A stretch of 54,964 nt of DNA from Pirellulaceae bacterium (GTDB taxonomy: Bacteria > Planctomycetota > Planctomycetia > Pirellulales > Pirellulaceae): assembly GCA_016784735.1 (NCBI GenBank), contig JADHUC010000023.1, forward strand, positions 1 through 54,964, read 5' to 3'. Shown one piece after another: positions 9,101-18,119 of the stretch. The notes beneath the pieces are model-generated. The model was not told the origin of the DNA, did not search any database, and was given only the letters and a program-made list of their open reading frames with translations. Every line of letters starts with the position of its first letter. Positions within the stretch are counted from its first letter, which is position 1. Both the position numbers and the translations under genes were made by a program.

Positions 9101-9996
9101 CAGCGCGGCTTTTTCTTGGAGAGTTGTTTGGTGGACGATTTCTTTGCGACCTCGGCCGATGTCGTTCGCTTCTTCTTCACGTCGGCGGTCTTCTTTTCCG
9201 ATTTTCTCTTCGTTTCGGCGGCGGCCTTGGCCGGTTTCCCGGTCGCGGCCTTCTTACGTTTGCCCTTGGCTCGCGTCTTCCGTTTCGGTTCGCTGGCCGG
9301 TTCCGTTTTCTTGGCCTTTCGTCTGGGCAGGCGTTGTTTCGCGTCGGGAGCAATCTCGATAAGGATTGACCTCAAGTTGGTGCTGAAGGGCGAGGCGAAG
9401 AAGTCGGCGCCCAACTGGTGAACCAGCGATCCGAATTCCACGCCTTTGGCCTTTGGAATCGCCCTCTCGAGCCCCGGAATGCGGCGTTTCTTCGCCTCGG
9501 CAGCGGTGATGACGCCGATCACCTCGAACGCTTGGATAACGCCGCTGTTGGTCGGGATCGAATGGCCGCCCAGGCCGTTTTGCACGACATAGGCCACACC
9601 AAACGGCGTGGTGCCGTCCACGGCGTGCAGCTCCTTGACGGACTTCCCAAGATTCTGTTTCCTCATGAACTCGATGTCGAACACGTAGTGGGTCTCGAAA
9701 ATGCTCTGCAAACACCGCTTCAGTCGCGATGCGGATGCGGATGGATCAGGCAGCGACGTCATGGTCTCCGCCAGTTCCGTGACCGTCGTTACGCGGATTT
9801 CGTTCCAGTCGAAAAAGACCTGCTGCAACTTCGCGAACGCTTCATCGGCGGCTTCGTACTGCGCATTCTCCAAGCAGCATGCGTACAAGAGGTGCTCGAG
9901 CAACGATCGCTCAGCCGGCGGTTGGGCCGGCTTGTAGTGTTTCTTGAGAATCGTGTACGTCTGGTTGATCAGTTCTGAACGGTTCGGTGCAGACAT
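9100..9996 (-). CDS. Endonuclease III-like (HhH-GPD fold) protein without catalytic or Fe-S residues, Lys-rich tail
   Basis: Residues about 30-222 of this 298-residue protein follow the order of HhH-GPD glycosylases of the Nth type: LLEHLLYACCLENAQY (33-48) at the helical start, RLKRCLQSIF (91-100), a degenerate hairpin DGTTPFGVAYVVQNGLGG (127-144) and IPTNSGVIQAF (147-157). Nth has catalytic Lys in its hairpin and Asp shortly after it. Here the hairpin has no Lys and the Asp position reads N150. The four cluster Cys of Nth are also absent from 191-221. Residues 225-298 are a Lys/Ala/Pro-rich tail like a histone H1 tail, suited to binding nucleic acid. It lies 12 nt after rbfA and overlaps the TPR gene. 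I infer a nucleic-acid-binding pseudoenzyme; the fold assignment is from motif order only. Confidence 0.6.
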   Translation of the reverse strand: MSAPNRSELINQTYTILKKHYKPAQPPAERSLLEHLLYACCLENAQYEAADEAFAKLQQVFFDWNEIRVTTVTELAETMTSLPDPSASASRLKRCLQSIFETHYVFDIEFMRKQNLGKSVKELHAVDGTTPFGVAYVVQNGLGGHSIPTNSGVIQAFEVIGVITAAEAKKRRIPGLERAIPKAKGVEFGSLVHQLGADFFASPFSTNLRSILIEIAPDAKQRLPRRKAKKTEPASEPKRKTRAKGKRKKAATGKPAKAAAETKRKSEKKTADVKKKRTTSAEVAKKSSTKQLSKKKPR

Positions 9997-10008
9997 TCCA
10001 AATCCCGT

Positions 10009-10383
10009 TTAGCCGTTATCGGTTTCGGTATCTTCTTTGTCCTCGGGCAAGAGTTCAGCGAGGATACGAGTGACTTCGATCGAGTGCTTGACGCCTTGGT
10101 CAAGCTCAAACTTGAGCCGGGGTGTGTATCGGGTGTCGATGCGTTTGGCCACTTTCTGCTGCAAGAACCCGGCCGCATTTTGCAGTCCGCGCAGCGAGAG
10201 GTTCTGCTTCGACTCGTCGCCCATCACTGATACGTGTACCTTAGCCTGGCGCATGTCCGGAGACACTTCCACATACGTCACGGTGACGTCGCGGATACGC
10301 GGATCGCGCAGTTCGGTCAGGATGGCCATGCTGACCACTTCGCGAATGGCTTCAGCAGCTTTGAGGACGCGTCGAGTAGGCAT
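10009..10383 (-). CDS. rbfA: 30S ribosome-binding factor A
   Basis: The 124-residue protein matches RbfA in length and pattern, with a KH-like domain containing TELRDPRIRDVTVTYVEVSPD and a typical PRLKFELDQGVKHS segment. RbfA binds immature 30S subunits and helps 16S rRNA 5'-end maturation. It follows infB after about 105 nt, the classic nusA-infB-rbfA order, and sits 12 nt before the endonuclease III-like gene. Nothing unusual is seen in the domain; the acidic tail (EDKEDTETDNG) is common. Confidence 0.95.
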   Translation of the reverse strand: MPTRRVLKAAEAIREVVSMAILTELRDPRIRDVTVTYVEVSPDMRQAKVHVSVMGDESKQNLSLRGLQNAAGFLQQKVAKRIDTRYTPRLKFELDQGVKHSIEVTRILAELLPEDKEDTETDNG

Positions 10384-10488
10384 CGGCGTTATCGTGGGTG
10401 ATTGGCGTTCAGACGTGCGAGCAGAGGGTACTGAGTCTGAGCAAGGGGATGGGAGCCGCTCTCGTGGTGAAGGCTTCCACCCGTCTGG

Positions 10489-13335
10489 TCAAAGCGTCCG
10501 TGCTACTTCTTCGATCTTGTAGGCTTCCAGGATGTCGTCCTGTTTGATGTCGTTGAATCCGCCCAATTTTATGCCGCATTCCATGCCGCGAGGCACTTCC
10601 TTGACGTCGTCTTTGTCGTGGCGCAGCGACTCCAGGTCGTAGTCTCCAATCGTACGGCCGTCACGATTGACCCGGATGCGACAGCCCCGCGCGATAGCGC
10701 CGCGGACCACGTAGCAACCGGCAACGGCACCGACACGGCTGATGGGAAAAACGCGTTTGACCAGAGCGTGCCCCAATTCCACGATTCGTTCTTCGGGTTT
10801 TAGTTTACCCTCCAAGGTCGCTTTGACGTCATCGGTTACCTTGTAGATCACTTCGTAGCGACGTATCTCGACTTGCTTCTCATCGGCCAGCGAACGTGCC
10901 GCTTCGTCGGGGATCACGTTAAAACCGACGACAACTGCCTCGGAAGCGTGCGCCAGCATAATGTCTGCCGCCGTGATCGCGCCGACGGACTTATGCAGGA
11001 TCTTGATTTCGACTTCCGGGTGATCGAGCTTGGACAGTTCTTTTTCGATGGCTTCGATCGAACCGCGGACGTCCGCTCGAATGATCAAGTTCAGAGTCAC
11101 CAAATCACGTTCGTCCACCAAGCTTCCCTCGGCCAGACGACGCTGGAACTCGTCAAAGGAGACACGGGTCGTGATTCCGGCCAACGACCGCTCGCGGCTG
11201 CGGTTGGCGCGCGACACGGCAATTTCGCGTGCCTGGGGAATGTCCGCCAGCACGTAGAACTTGTCGCCGGCATCCGGTGCCTGATCCAATCCCGTGACGT
11301 TCACAGGCGTGGAAGGACCGGCCTTCTTCACGCGAGTGCGCACTTTCAGAGTGTCGTACATCGCCTTGACGCGTCCGTGAGCCGCGCCGCAAACAACGAC
11401 ATCGCCCACGCTGAGCGTTCCCGTTTGGACGATCAGCTTGGCGATCACGCCGCGCCCGGCTTCTTGTTCGGCTTCCAGGCAAACTCCTACGGCATCGCGA
11501 TTCGGGTCGGCTTTGTATTCATGCAGTTCCGCAGTGACCAGAATCGTCTCCAGCAGATCGTCCACGCCTTCGCCGGTAATCGCGCTGGTTCGGATCACTT
11601 CGACATCTCCGCCCCATTCGCTAGGCAACAACTCCAAGGCGGCCAACTGCTGCAGGGCGCGCTCCGGATCGGCGCCTGGTAGATCGATCTTGTTCAACGC
11701 GACGATGATTGGGACCTCGGCCGCTTTGGCGTGGCTAATCGCCTCTTCGGTTTGCGGCATCACACCGTCGTCCGCCGCGATGATCAGGACCGCAATGTCC
11801 GTGACGTTGGCCCCGCGTGCCCGCATCTCGGTGAACGCCTCGTGGCCCGGCGTGTCGACAAAAGCGATCTTCCGATCGTCCTTTGCGATTTCGTAAGCGC
11901 GAATGTGCTGCGTGATGCCGCCGGCCTCGCCCGCCACCACGTTGGTGCCGATGATACGATCCAACAGCGAGGTTTTTCCGTGGTCGACGTGCCCCAGGAA
12001 GGTGACCACCGGTGGGCGCGCAGCAAGCGAGTCGCCGTCTTCCACCCTCGCTTCGATTTCTTGGATCACCGTCTCTTCAAGCGACGCCTGATGTCGGAAT
12101 TCCAACTCGACGCCAAGTTCGGTCACCAACAGCTCCGTGACCTCGTTGTCGATTTGGGCATTGATGTTCAGCGCCGAAACACCTACGCCCATCAACGTCT
12201 TCAGCACCTGTCCGGCAGCAATGCCGGTTGCCTCCGAAAAGCTTCGAACCGTACACGGCAATTCCAGGGCCACGTTCTCCTTGCGAGGCGCGGCTGTGTT
12301 GACGTTGCGTCTCCGCGTCAGCGTCCTGGGTCTGCGCATCCGAGTGCGTCTTCCGTCTCCATCCAACGCCGGCGAAAGAGTGCCGCCTCGCGTTCGCGGT
12401 TTCCGCGATTTCTGGCGATCGGCTCGAGCGCTGGCCATACCGGCTAGTCCCCGGCCGGCGGCGGGTTCTTCGGCAGTGGCCGGCCGCCGGCGGCGTTTGG
12501 ATGCCGCCTTCCCGCTCAGCGGGGCTTCAGTCCCTGGTTTCTGCGCAGCCTTGCCGGCTTTCTTCTTTTCGGAAGCGCCCTTCTTTTTCGGCTTCTCGGC
12601 TGCTTTGGTCAGGTGTTCGAGCGGCGCACGCTGACCGGCCTTGTGGCCTGCAATGGCAGATTTGGGAAGCCGGATTTCCGGCTTTTGCGCTTTGGGTTCG
12701 GCAGCCCTGCGTGGCGGCTTTGGCTGCTTGGCCTCGGGCAGACTGGCAAGCTTGATAACCGGTTCTCGCCTCTTCCTCGGCAGCTTAGGCGGTTTCGGCG
12801 CAGCCGTGTCGGCTTTTTTCGCGACCTTCTTTTCGACTCTCTTCTCGACCTTTTCGTCGGCCTTTTCCTCGACCTTTTCCTCGACCTTGTCGACTTTTTC
12901 GTCGACTTCCTGCTCGGCCTTCTCGTCGACCTTCTCGTCGACCTTTTCGACTTCCTTCTCGTCCTTGGCCGTATCTGCCGGCTCGGCTTTTGGCTCGGCT
13001 TTTGGTTTGTCCGTGCCCTTTGGCTTGGGAGGCGGCTTCTTGGCGCTCGGCTCTAGAACGCGGACCCTGCCGCTGTGACCGGGAGCGATGTAATCGTCGC
13101 GCGTATATACCGCAGGCTCCTCGATACGCGCCGTTGCGCCCTTCTTGCCGGAGCCGGCTGCGGGATCGCCTTTCTTGTCGCCTCCAAGATAGGCTTTGAG
13201 TTTGACTACTTCGTCATCATCAAGACTTGCCAGCGCAGACCCTTTCCCCGGGATTCCTGCCTTGCGGCAAACCTCCACCAGTTCCTTGCTGTCAAGTCTC
13301 AGCTCTTTCGCTAATGCGTAAACCCGCACGGGCAC
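10489..13335 (-). CDS. infB: Translation initiation factor IF-2
   Basis: The 948-residue GTPase brings initiator tRNA to the 30S subunit. An IF2_N domain occupies residues 1-52. A long charged linker (about 90-340) contains Glu/Lys/Val-rich imperfect repeats such as VDEKVDEKAEQEVDEKVDK. The GTPase domain has G1 GHVDHGKT near residue 446, G3 DTPGHEAF and G4 NKID, followed by the usual domains II-IV. The start is GTG 13335 with AGGGAGGGCGG upstream. It lies 204 nt after nusA; that gap has small palindromes at 13484-13495 and 13495-13507 but no T-run, and I see no ylxR or ribosomal L7Ae-like gene in it. Confidence 0.97.
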   Translation of the reverse strand: MPVRVYALAKELRLDSKELVEVCRKAGIPGKGSALASLDDDEVVKLKAYLGGDKKGDPAAGSGKKGATARIEEPAVYTRDDYIAPGHSGRVRVLEPSAKKPPPKPKGTDKPKAEPKAEPADTAKDEKEVEKVDEKVDEKAEQEVDEKVDKVEEKVEEKADEKVEKRVEKKVAKKADTAAPKPPKLPRKRREPVIKLASLPEAKQPKPPRRAAEPKAQKPEIRLPKSAIAGHKAGQRAPLEHLTKAAEKPKKKGASEKKKAGKAAQKPGTEAPLSGKAASKRRRRPATAEEPAAGRGLAGMASARADRQKSRKPRTRGGTLSPALDGDGRRTRMRRPRTLTRRRNVNTAAPRKENVALELPCTVRSFSEATGIAAGQVLKTLMGVGVSALNINAQIDNEVTELLVTELGVELEFRHQASLEETVIQEIEARVEDGDSLAARPPVVTFLGHVDHGKTSLLDRIIGTNVVAGEAGGITQHIRAYEIAKDDRKIAFVDTPGHEAFTEMRARGANVTDIAVLIIAADDGVMPQTEEAISHAKAAEVPIIVALNKIDLPGADPERALQQLAALELLPSEWGGDVEVIRTSAITGEGVDDLLETILVTAELHEYKADPNRDAVGVCLEAEQEAGRGVIAKLIVQTGTLSVGDVVVCGAAHGRVKAMYDTLKVRTRVKKAGPSTPVNVTGLDQAPDAGDKFYVLADIPQAREIAVSRANRSRERSLAGITTRVSFDEFQRRLAEGSLVDERDLVTLNLIIRADVRGSIEAIEKELSKLDHPEVEIKILHKSVGAITAADIMLAHASEAVVVGFNVIPDEAARSLADEKQVEIRRYEVIYKVTDDVKATLEGKLKPEERIVELGHALVKRVFPISRVGAVAGCYVVRGAIARGCRIRVNRDGRTIGDYDLESLRHDKDDVKEVPRGMECGIKLGGFNDIKQDDILEAYKIEEVARTL

Positions 13336-13539
13336 GTCCGCCCTCCCTTTCGAACCACCGCGACCGGCACTCCCAAGTCGCTGCGTGATTCAGTCACAGT
13401 TTGAGAATGTATCAGTTCATGTCCGCGACCCTCCTATATTGGCTACGCGGAATACCCCAAAAAGCCATTCACCGGAAGCGTCTGCAGGTGCCTGCTTCCA
13501 GTGGAAGTCCTACAGACGCCAAGCCGGTGGTAATAAGGT

Positions 13540-15099
13540 TCAGTCCGTCTTCTCCGGCGAGGGTTCGTCCGGCGAGGGTTCGTCCGGCGAGGGTTCGTCC
13601 GGCGAGGGCTCCTCAGTCGAGGGCTCCTCAGTCGAGGGTTCCTCAGTCGAGGGTTCCTCAGTCGAGGGTTCCTCAGTCGAGGGTTCCTCAGTCGAGGGTT
13701 CCTCAGTCGAGGGTTCCTCAGTCGAGGGTTCCTCAGTCGAGGCTTCCTCAGTCGAGGCTTCCTCAGTCGAGGCTTCCTCAGTCGAGGGCTCCTCAGTCGA
13801 GGGCTCCTCAGTCGAGGCTTCCTCAGGGGACGCTCCCTGCTCCGACGCTTCTTCCGGCGGTGCGGCAGCTTCAATTGCAGCCTGTTCAGCAGCGGCCGCC
13901 TTTTCCAACCGTTCCTGCTCTTTTTGTCGGCGACGTTCCTCTGCTGCTGCTCGCTCGGCCTCCTCCGCTTTCTCTTCCGCCTGCGTCACGATGTGATCGA
14001 CTTGCTCCGACGTCAGATCACCCATCTCCATCATGGCGTCCGGCTCGATGACCGACAGATCGTCGTAAGAAAGATAACCTTGCTCCACGAGCCGTTGAGC
14101 AAGTTCCTCGTCGACACCGTCCAGGTCGCTGAAACCGGCGACCGCTCGATCGATCTGTTCCTCCAGTTCTTCGGCGGTCATGATCTCGATGTCCCAGCCG
14201 CAGAGCTTGCTGGCCAACCTCACATTCTGGCCACGCCGCCCGATGGCCAAAGACAATTGGTCTTCCCGCACCAACACAATTGCACGGCCAAGCATGTCGC
14301 ACAGGAGAACCTGGTCGACGTCCGCCGGCTGCAACGCGTTGGGGATCAAGACCTCCGGATCTTCGTTCCAACGCACGATGTCAATTCGTTCGCCCGCCAG
14401 TTCGTCCACGATGTTTTTGATGCGGTTGCCACGGACGCCCACACACGCGCCGACGCAATCCACTCGCTGATCCGAACTGCTCACGGCCACCTTGCTGCGA
14501 TAGCCGGGCTCGCGCGACATGGCATTCACGCTGATCACGCCGTCGGCGATTTCCGGTATCTCCTGTTCAAACAGCCGCCGTACCAAGCTCGGGCGAGTCC
14601 GGCTAAGCACCACTTTCACACGACTGCCCTGCGGCTTGACTTCGTAAATGACCGCACGCACTCGTTCGTTCGGATGATGCGATTCTCCAGGAATCTGTTC
14701 GCTTCGCGGCAGGATCGCTTCGACGTTGGCCAGCGAAACCACCGTGGTGCCGCCGTCGCCACGTTGGACGATACCGCTGACCATATCGTCAATCTGTCCG
14801 CTAAACTCCTCGACTAACGAGTCGCGCTCGGCCTCGCGGATCTTCTGGATGATCACTTGTTTGGCCGTCTGCGCCCCGATGCGTCCGATGGCTTCCTCGT
14901 CCAACGGCTCGCCGTTCAGCATGGCTTCCAGCGATCCGCTTTCGCGATCTATGGAAACGTGTATGTCCGCTTCCTCGCCATACTGACGCCGCGCAGCCGA
15001 AATGAGCGCCGCTTCGACCGCCTGAAAGACAATCTCCGAGTCGATTTTCTTCTCGCGATGGAGCGAATCGACGATTCGCAGCAACTCGATCGGGTTCAT
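13540..15099 (-). CDS. nusA: Transcription factor NusA with an extended acidic repeat tail
   Basis: The 519-residue protein has the NusA N-terminal RNA polymerase-binding domain from [18 protein letters not shown], an S1 domain (about 130-200), two KH domains (about 225-345, with [15 protein letters not shown] and [14 protein letters not shown]) and a short helical C-terminal region to about 400. It modulates pausing, termination and antitermination. The last about 100 residues are 18 pentapeptides of the type [10 protein letters not shown] or PSPDE, an acidic, probably disordered tail that normal NusA lacks. ATG 15099 begins the conserved domain with AGAGAG upstream. It is the first gene of the nusA-infB-rbfA operon. 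rimP, which usually precedes nusA, is absent; a ketosynthase-like gene lies upstream instead. Confidence 0.95.
   Translation of the reverse strand: MNPIELLRIVDSLHREKKIDSEIVFQAVEAALISAARRQYGEEADIHVSIDRESGSLEAMLNGEPLDEEAIGRIGAQTAKQVIIQKIREAERDSLVEEFSGQIDDMVSGIVQRGDGGTTVVSLANVEAILPRSEQIPGESHHPNERVRAVIYEVKPQGSRVKVVLSRTRPSLVRRLFEQEIPEIADGVISVNAMSREPGYRSKVAVSSSDQRVDCVGACVGVRGNRIKNIVDELAGERIDIVRWNEDPEVLIPNALQPADVDQVLLCDMLGRAIVLVREDQLSLAIGRRGQNVRLASKLCGWDIEIMTAEELEEQIDRAVAGFSDLDGVDEELAQRLVEQGYLSYDDLSVIEPDAMMEMGDLTSEQVDHIVTQAEEKAEEAERAAAEERRRQKEQERLEKAAAAEQAAIEAAAPPEEASEQGASPEEASTEEPSTEEPSTEEASTEEASTEEASTEEPSTEEPSTEEPSTEEPSTEEPSTEEPSTEEPSTEEPSTEEPSPDEPSPDEPSPDEPSPEKTD
13556..13825 (-). repeat. 15-bp tandem repeat (18 units) coding the NusA tail
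   Basis: Eighteen perfect-length 15-bp units run without a gap. On the plus strand the main form is GTCGAGGGTTCCTCA, with variants GTCGAGGCTTCCTCA and GGCGAGGGTTCGTCC. The unit is a multiple of three, so copy-number change would keep the frame. Neighbouring units are nearly identical at third positions, which points to recent expansion by slippage or recombination. Confidence 0.95.
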
Positions 15100-15121
15100 A
15101 CTCTCTGTCTGCTCTCCATAT

Positions 15122-15192
15122 GTGGAAGCACTCGCCCCCAAAGGGACCGTGGTGCTTCCACTTCCCCCTACGCTCGAAATCCTTCCGAGCGT
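15122..15192 (-). promoter_or_regulatory. Two hairpins in the nusA 5' leader
   Basis: GTGGAAGCAC (15122-15131) is perfectly complementary to GTGCTTCCAC (15152-15161), loop 20 nt. ACGCTCG (15170-15176) pairs with CGAGCGT (15186-15192), loop 9 nt. Both lie between the predicted transcription start (about 15214) and ATG 15099; the larger one ends 23 nt from the start codon, just outside the Shine-Dalgarno. They may control nusA expression, as NusA regulates its own operon in Escherichia coli. Confidence 0.55.
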
Positions 15193-15220
15193 GGAACTTA
15201 GTGTGATGCACAGTCGCGTA

Positions 15221-15249
15221 AGAATACAGGTCGCCCCAAGGTATGTCAA
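15221..15249 (-). promoter_or_regulatory. Sigma-70-type promoter of the nusA operon
   Basis: On the minus strand a perfect -35 TTGACA (15244-15249) is followed after exactly 17 bp by TATTCT (15221-15226). The predicted start is near 15214, giving a leader of about 115 nt. This is the best housekeeping promoter match seen in the window. Confidence 0.75.
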
Positions 15250-15322
15250 GTTGGGGACCCAGATGACAGGTGAGCACGCTGTGACTGGCAAAATGCTGCC
15301 GCCATGGCCCCCCATCAGAGCG

Positions 15323-16642
15323 TCAGTGAACGCGTCTCACCAGTACAGCGCTCGCTTGTCCCTGGGGCGTCACGTTCACGCTGAGAAAGCTGTCTCCGGG
15401 CGGCGTCTCGATAGACTGGACGGCCGATATCGGGCAGTCAGGGTCAGGCGTCTCGTAATTCAAAATGGGAAACAGCCGGTCTTTGTCCAGCGCCATCACA
15501 CTGGCGATCAGTTCCACGACGCCGGTTCCGGCACCAAGGTTGCCCATATAGCTCTTGGCTGCAGTCACCGGCACAGGCTCCTTTCGCTCACCGAACACTG
15601 CCTTGATGGCCGTTGCTTCTTCGGCGTCGCATTTACGGGTAGAGAGCCCGTGCGCGTGGATGTGTCCCACGTCATCCGGCTTCATGTCGGCTTTGCGTAG
15701 CGACTGGCGGATCACGTTCTCGGTTGCCTTGGCAACATTTCCTGTGCCCTGGCGATCCATCACGCACGAAGAACCGAAGCCCACGATCTCGGCCAGAATG
15801 GTGGCGCTTCTGGCTTGGGCTGTTTCGAGATCCTCAACGATCACGGCTGCGGCACCTTCGCCAATCACCATTCCTTGGCGATCCAGGTCAAACGGTCGGC
15901 TCAACGTCTCCGGCGGACCATTGCCCTTGGCCAACTCCTCCTGAAGCGCCACGTGTATGGTGCGCAGTGGGTGAAGTCGCGTGCCGGTCGCTCCGGCCAA
16001 CATGATATCTGCGTGACCGCGAGCAATGGTGCAATACGCCTCGGCAACAGCCAGATTGGCCGACGCCTCTCGCAGTGTTATGGAGTTGTTCGGCCCTCGC
16101 AAATCGTTGTATATCGCAATATGGCTGGCCGGCATATTTGGCAGGTATTTAAGCAGCCACAAAGGCGTGACGTGCGGCATCCCTTCCGTTGCCCAGCGGT
16201 TGAAATCGAATTCGTTGTCCGGTGACGAGCAGTGACGGACCCCCTCGGTGAATTCGTCCGGGTCTGTCAGAATATAGTCTGAACCATATATTGCGCCGGT
16301 GCGGTCAGGGTCGTATCCGCCCAACGCAAGTCCCGCGTCGCTCAGAGCCAACTGCGCCGCAGCGACCCCCATCTGGATCTCGCGACACATGACCTTAAGG
16401 CCCTTGCGGATGTTCCGCTTCTGGTCCTTTGCCAGGGGCCCGAAATCGTCGATTGCGCCGGTGAAGTCGCGGACTTCCGCGGCGCAGGAGATCGGCAAAT
16501 GCTCGGCCGGCAAACGTTCGATTGGCCCAACGCCGCTGCGACAGGAAGCCAGCGCGTCCCATAGGGCCTCCTTCGTATTGCCCAAGGGGCTAATCAGCCC
16601 CATTCCGGTGATCACAACGCGTCGCGTGGGAGAATCATCCAT
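15323..16642 (-). CDS. Beta-ketoacyl-ACP synthase II homologue lacking the active-site Cys (chain-length-factor-like)
   Basis: The 439-residue protein is a full-length thiolase-fold ketosynthase similar to FabF ([14 protein letters not shown] at the N-terminus; [13 protein letters not shown] near 261-273). Aligned by eye, the FabF active-site Cys falls on Glu192 in [11 protein letters not shown]. The first His is kept (His331 in HAHGLST), Lys364 is kept (AAKSYMGN), and the second His is replaced by Asn368. Condensing activity therefore looks lost. Cys-less partners are known as KS-beta/chain-length factors, but those normally pair with an active KS, and none is next to this gene. It is separate from the nusA operon, whose promoter lies just downstream. 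Function unknown; a decarboxylase or heterodimer partner is possible. Confidence 0.8.
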   Translation of the reverse strand: MDDSPTRRVVITGMGLISPLGNTKEALWDALASCRSGVGPIERLPAEHLPISCAAEVRDFTGAIDDFGPLAKDQKRNIRKGLKVMCREIQMGVAAAQLALSDAGLALGGYDPDRTGAIYGSDYILTDPDEFTEGVRHCSSPDNEFDFNRWATEGMPHVTPLWLLKYLPNMPASHIAIYNDLRGPNNSITLREASANLAVAEAYCTIARGHADIMLAGATGTRLHPLRTIHVALQEELAKGNGPPETLSRPFDLDRQGMVIGEGAAAVIVEDLETAQARSATILAEIVGFGSSCVMDRQGTGNVAKATENVIRQSLRKADMKPDDVGHIHAHGLSTRKCDAEEATAIKAVFGERKEPVPVTAAKSYMGNLGAGTGVVELIASVMALDKDRLFPILNYETPDPDCPISAVQSIETPPGDSFLSVNVTPQGQASAVLVRRVH

Positions 16643-16692
16643 CGTTTCAGGTGGTCACTCGTGAAAAATACGTACTCAACAGAACCGCAGCT

Positions 16693-16720
16693 AACATATT
16701 CTACTTTGTGGATTCGGCAA
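16693..16720 (-). promoter_or_regulatory. Candidate promoter for the ketosynthase-like gene
   Basis: On the minus strand TTGCCG (16715-16720) precedes TATGTT (16693-16698) by 16 bp, about 50 nt upstream of ATG 16642. The match is moderate. Confidence 0.35.
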
Positions 16721-16767
16721 GTCACCCAGGCTAGTTTCGCATGCCGGTTTCGCGTGATTCGTGCTGG

Positions 16768-17871
16768 TCAGTCGTGCTGCCCTCGTTTCTTCGTGAACAC
16801 GCGGTACCAATAGATCACGAATGTGAGGGCGGTAAGAGGGGCAACGAACATGATCATGACATTGCTGAACGCCCCCAACGCGTCGTGCTCGGTTGCATGT
16901 AGGCACAGATACGTGAGGTACGCGGCGTAGTAGATCAGAAAAACGAACCCTTCCCATCGCTCGATCGTGTATTTCACAAAGAACACCGGCAAACAAGCCA
17001 CGGCAACGACAATCATGATCGGAATGTCGAAGCGAAGTGCAGCCTGGGATACCAGCACGTTGTCGGGTGAGACGATTCCACACCCCCCCAAGACCAGCAG
17101 GATATTGAAGATATTGCTGCCCACGACGTTGCCGACTGCGATGTCGCGCTCGCCGCGAAGCACTGCGACGATCGACGTGGCGACTTCCGGTAGTGATGTG
17201 CCAATAGCGACGATCGTAAGTCCGATGATAAGTCCGCTAACTCCCAATAGATTGGCTACTTCCACCGCTCCTTGAACCAGCCACCTCGACCCCAGTACCA
17301 ATACGATCAGTCCTCCCAGGATGAGCCCGAGGTTGACCGCGATTTGCGTCAGAACCAGCCGGCGTGGCTTCGGAGTATGCTCAATCCCCTGCGAGCGGAT
17401 GGCCGCGCGTGTTTCCCGGCGACTGTGCACAACTGTCACGATGGTGTAGGCGAGAGATCCCACGAAGAGGATCACACCGTCGATGCGGCTGATTTGGCCA
17501 TCCATGCCCAGCAGCAGCATTAGGACCGATACGCCGATCATCAGCGGCACGCCGATGCGGACGACACTGCGTGAGACGACCAAAGGTGCCACGATCGTGG
17601 CTATTCCAAGTACCAGTAACACATTGGCTATGTTGCTGCCTACGACATTGCCAATGGCAAGACCGGGCCGGGGTGGCTGTGCGTAAGTCGAGCAGACGGT
17701 GACGGCCAATTCTGGGGCGCTGGTTCCGTACGCGACCACGGTGAGACCGACCACAAGCTTTGATATGCCGGCCGCTTCGGCTAACCGAGAAGCCCCGCGG
17801 ACGAGAAACTCGGCACCGACGACCAGCAAGACGAAGCCCGCCAGAAACAGCGCGGTCGTGGTAAGGGTCAT
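16768..17871 (-). CDS. Inner-membrane Ca2+/Na+ (or H+) antiporter, CaCA family
   Basis: The 367-residue protein has about ten membrane segments arranged as two inverted repeats. Each half carries the ion-binding motif: GTSAPELAVTV with GNVVGSNIANVLLVLG, and GTSLPEVATSI with GNVVGSNIFNILLVLG. This is the YrbG-like branch of the cation/Ca2+ exchangers, which exports calcium using a sodium or proton gradient. Length and motifs are normal. It stands alone between the ketosynthase-like gene and the short GT2 gene; the 248-nt upstream gap shows no clear promoter. Confidence 0.92.
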   Translation of the reverse strand: MTLTTTALFLAGFVLLVVGAEFLVRGASRLAEAAGISKLVVGLTVVAYGTSAPELAVTVCSTYAQPPRPGLAIGNVVGSNIANVLLVLGIATIVAPLVVSRSVVRIGVPLMIGVSVLMLLLGMDGQISRIDGVILFVGSLAYTIVTVVHSRRETRAAIRSQGIEHTPKPRRLVLTQIAVNLGLILGGLIVLVLGSRWLVQGAVEVANLLGVSGLIIGLTIVAIGTSLPEVATSIVAVLRGERDIAVGNVVGSNIFNILLVLGGCGIVSPDNVLVSQAALRFDIPIMIVVAVACLPVFFVKYTIERWEGFVFLIYYAAYLTYLCLHATEHDALGAFSNVMIMFVAPLTALTFVIYWYRVFTKKRGQHD

Positions 17872-18119
17872 GTGGCATCACGGCTTGGAGGCCGCGGGTA
17901 AATGAGCCCCGGCCGCCGGGCGGGACATCGTGCGTTGTGCGTTTCGGCTGGTTGGTCCCGTCCGGCGGTCGGAACCTGCAGGAGGCGCGGAAAAGAGTCA
18001 AGGTCCGCGCATTGCCGTTAGTATACGCCGCACATCTATCGTGCGGTATCGTGGAAGCGTCATGAATCGTGATCGACGGCATCGGTCGCCAACGCGGCGG
18101 CAGCGAAACACGCCATCGT

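Noticed and set aside
13443..13874. Arg-rich frames over the NusA repeat
   Set aside because: They are other-frame readings of the 15-bp repeat, without a start context.
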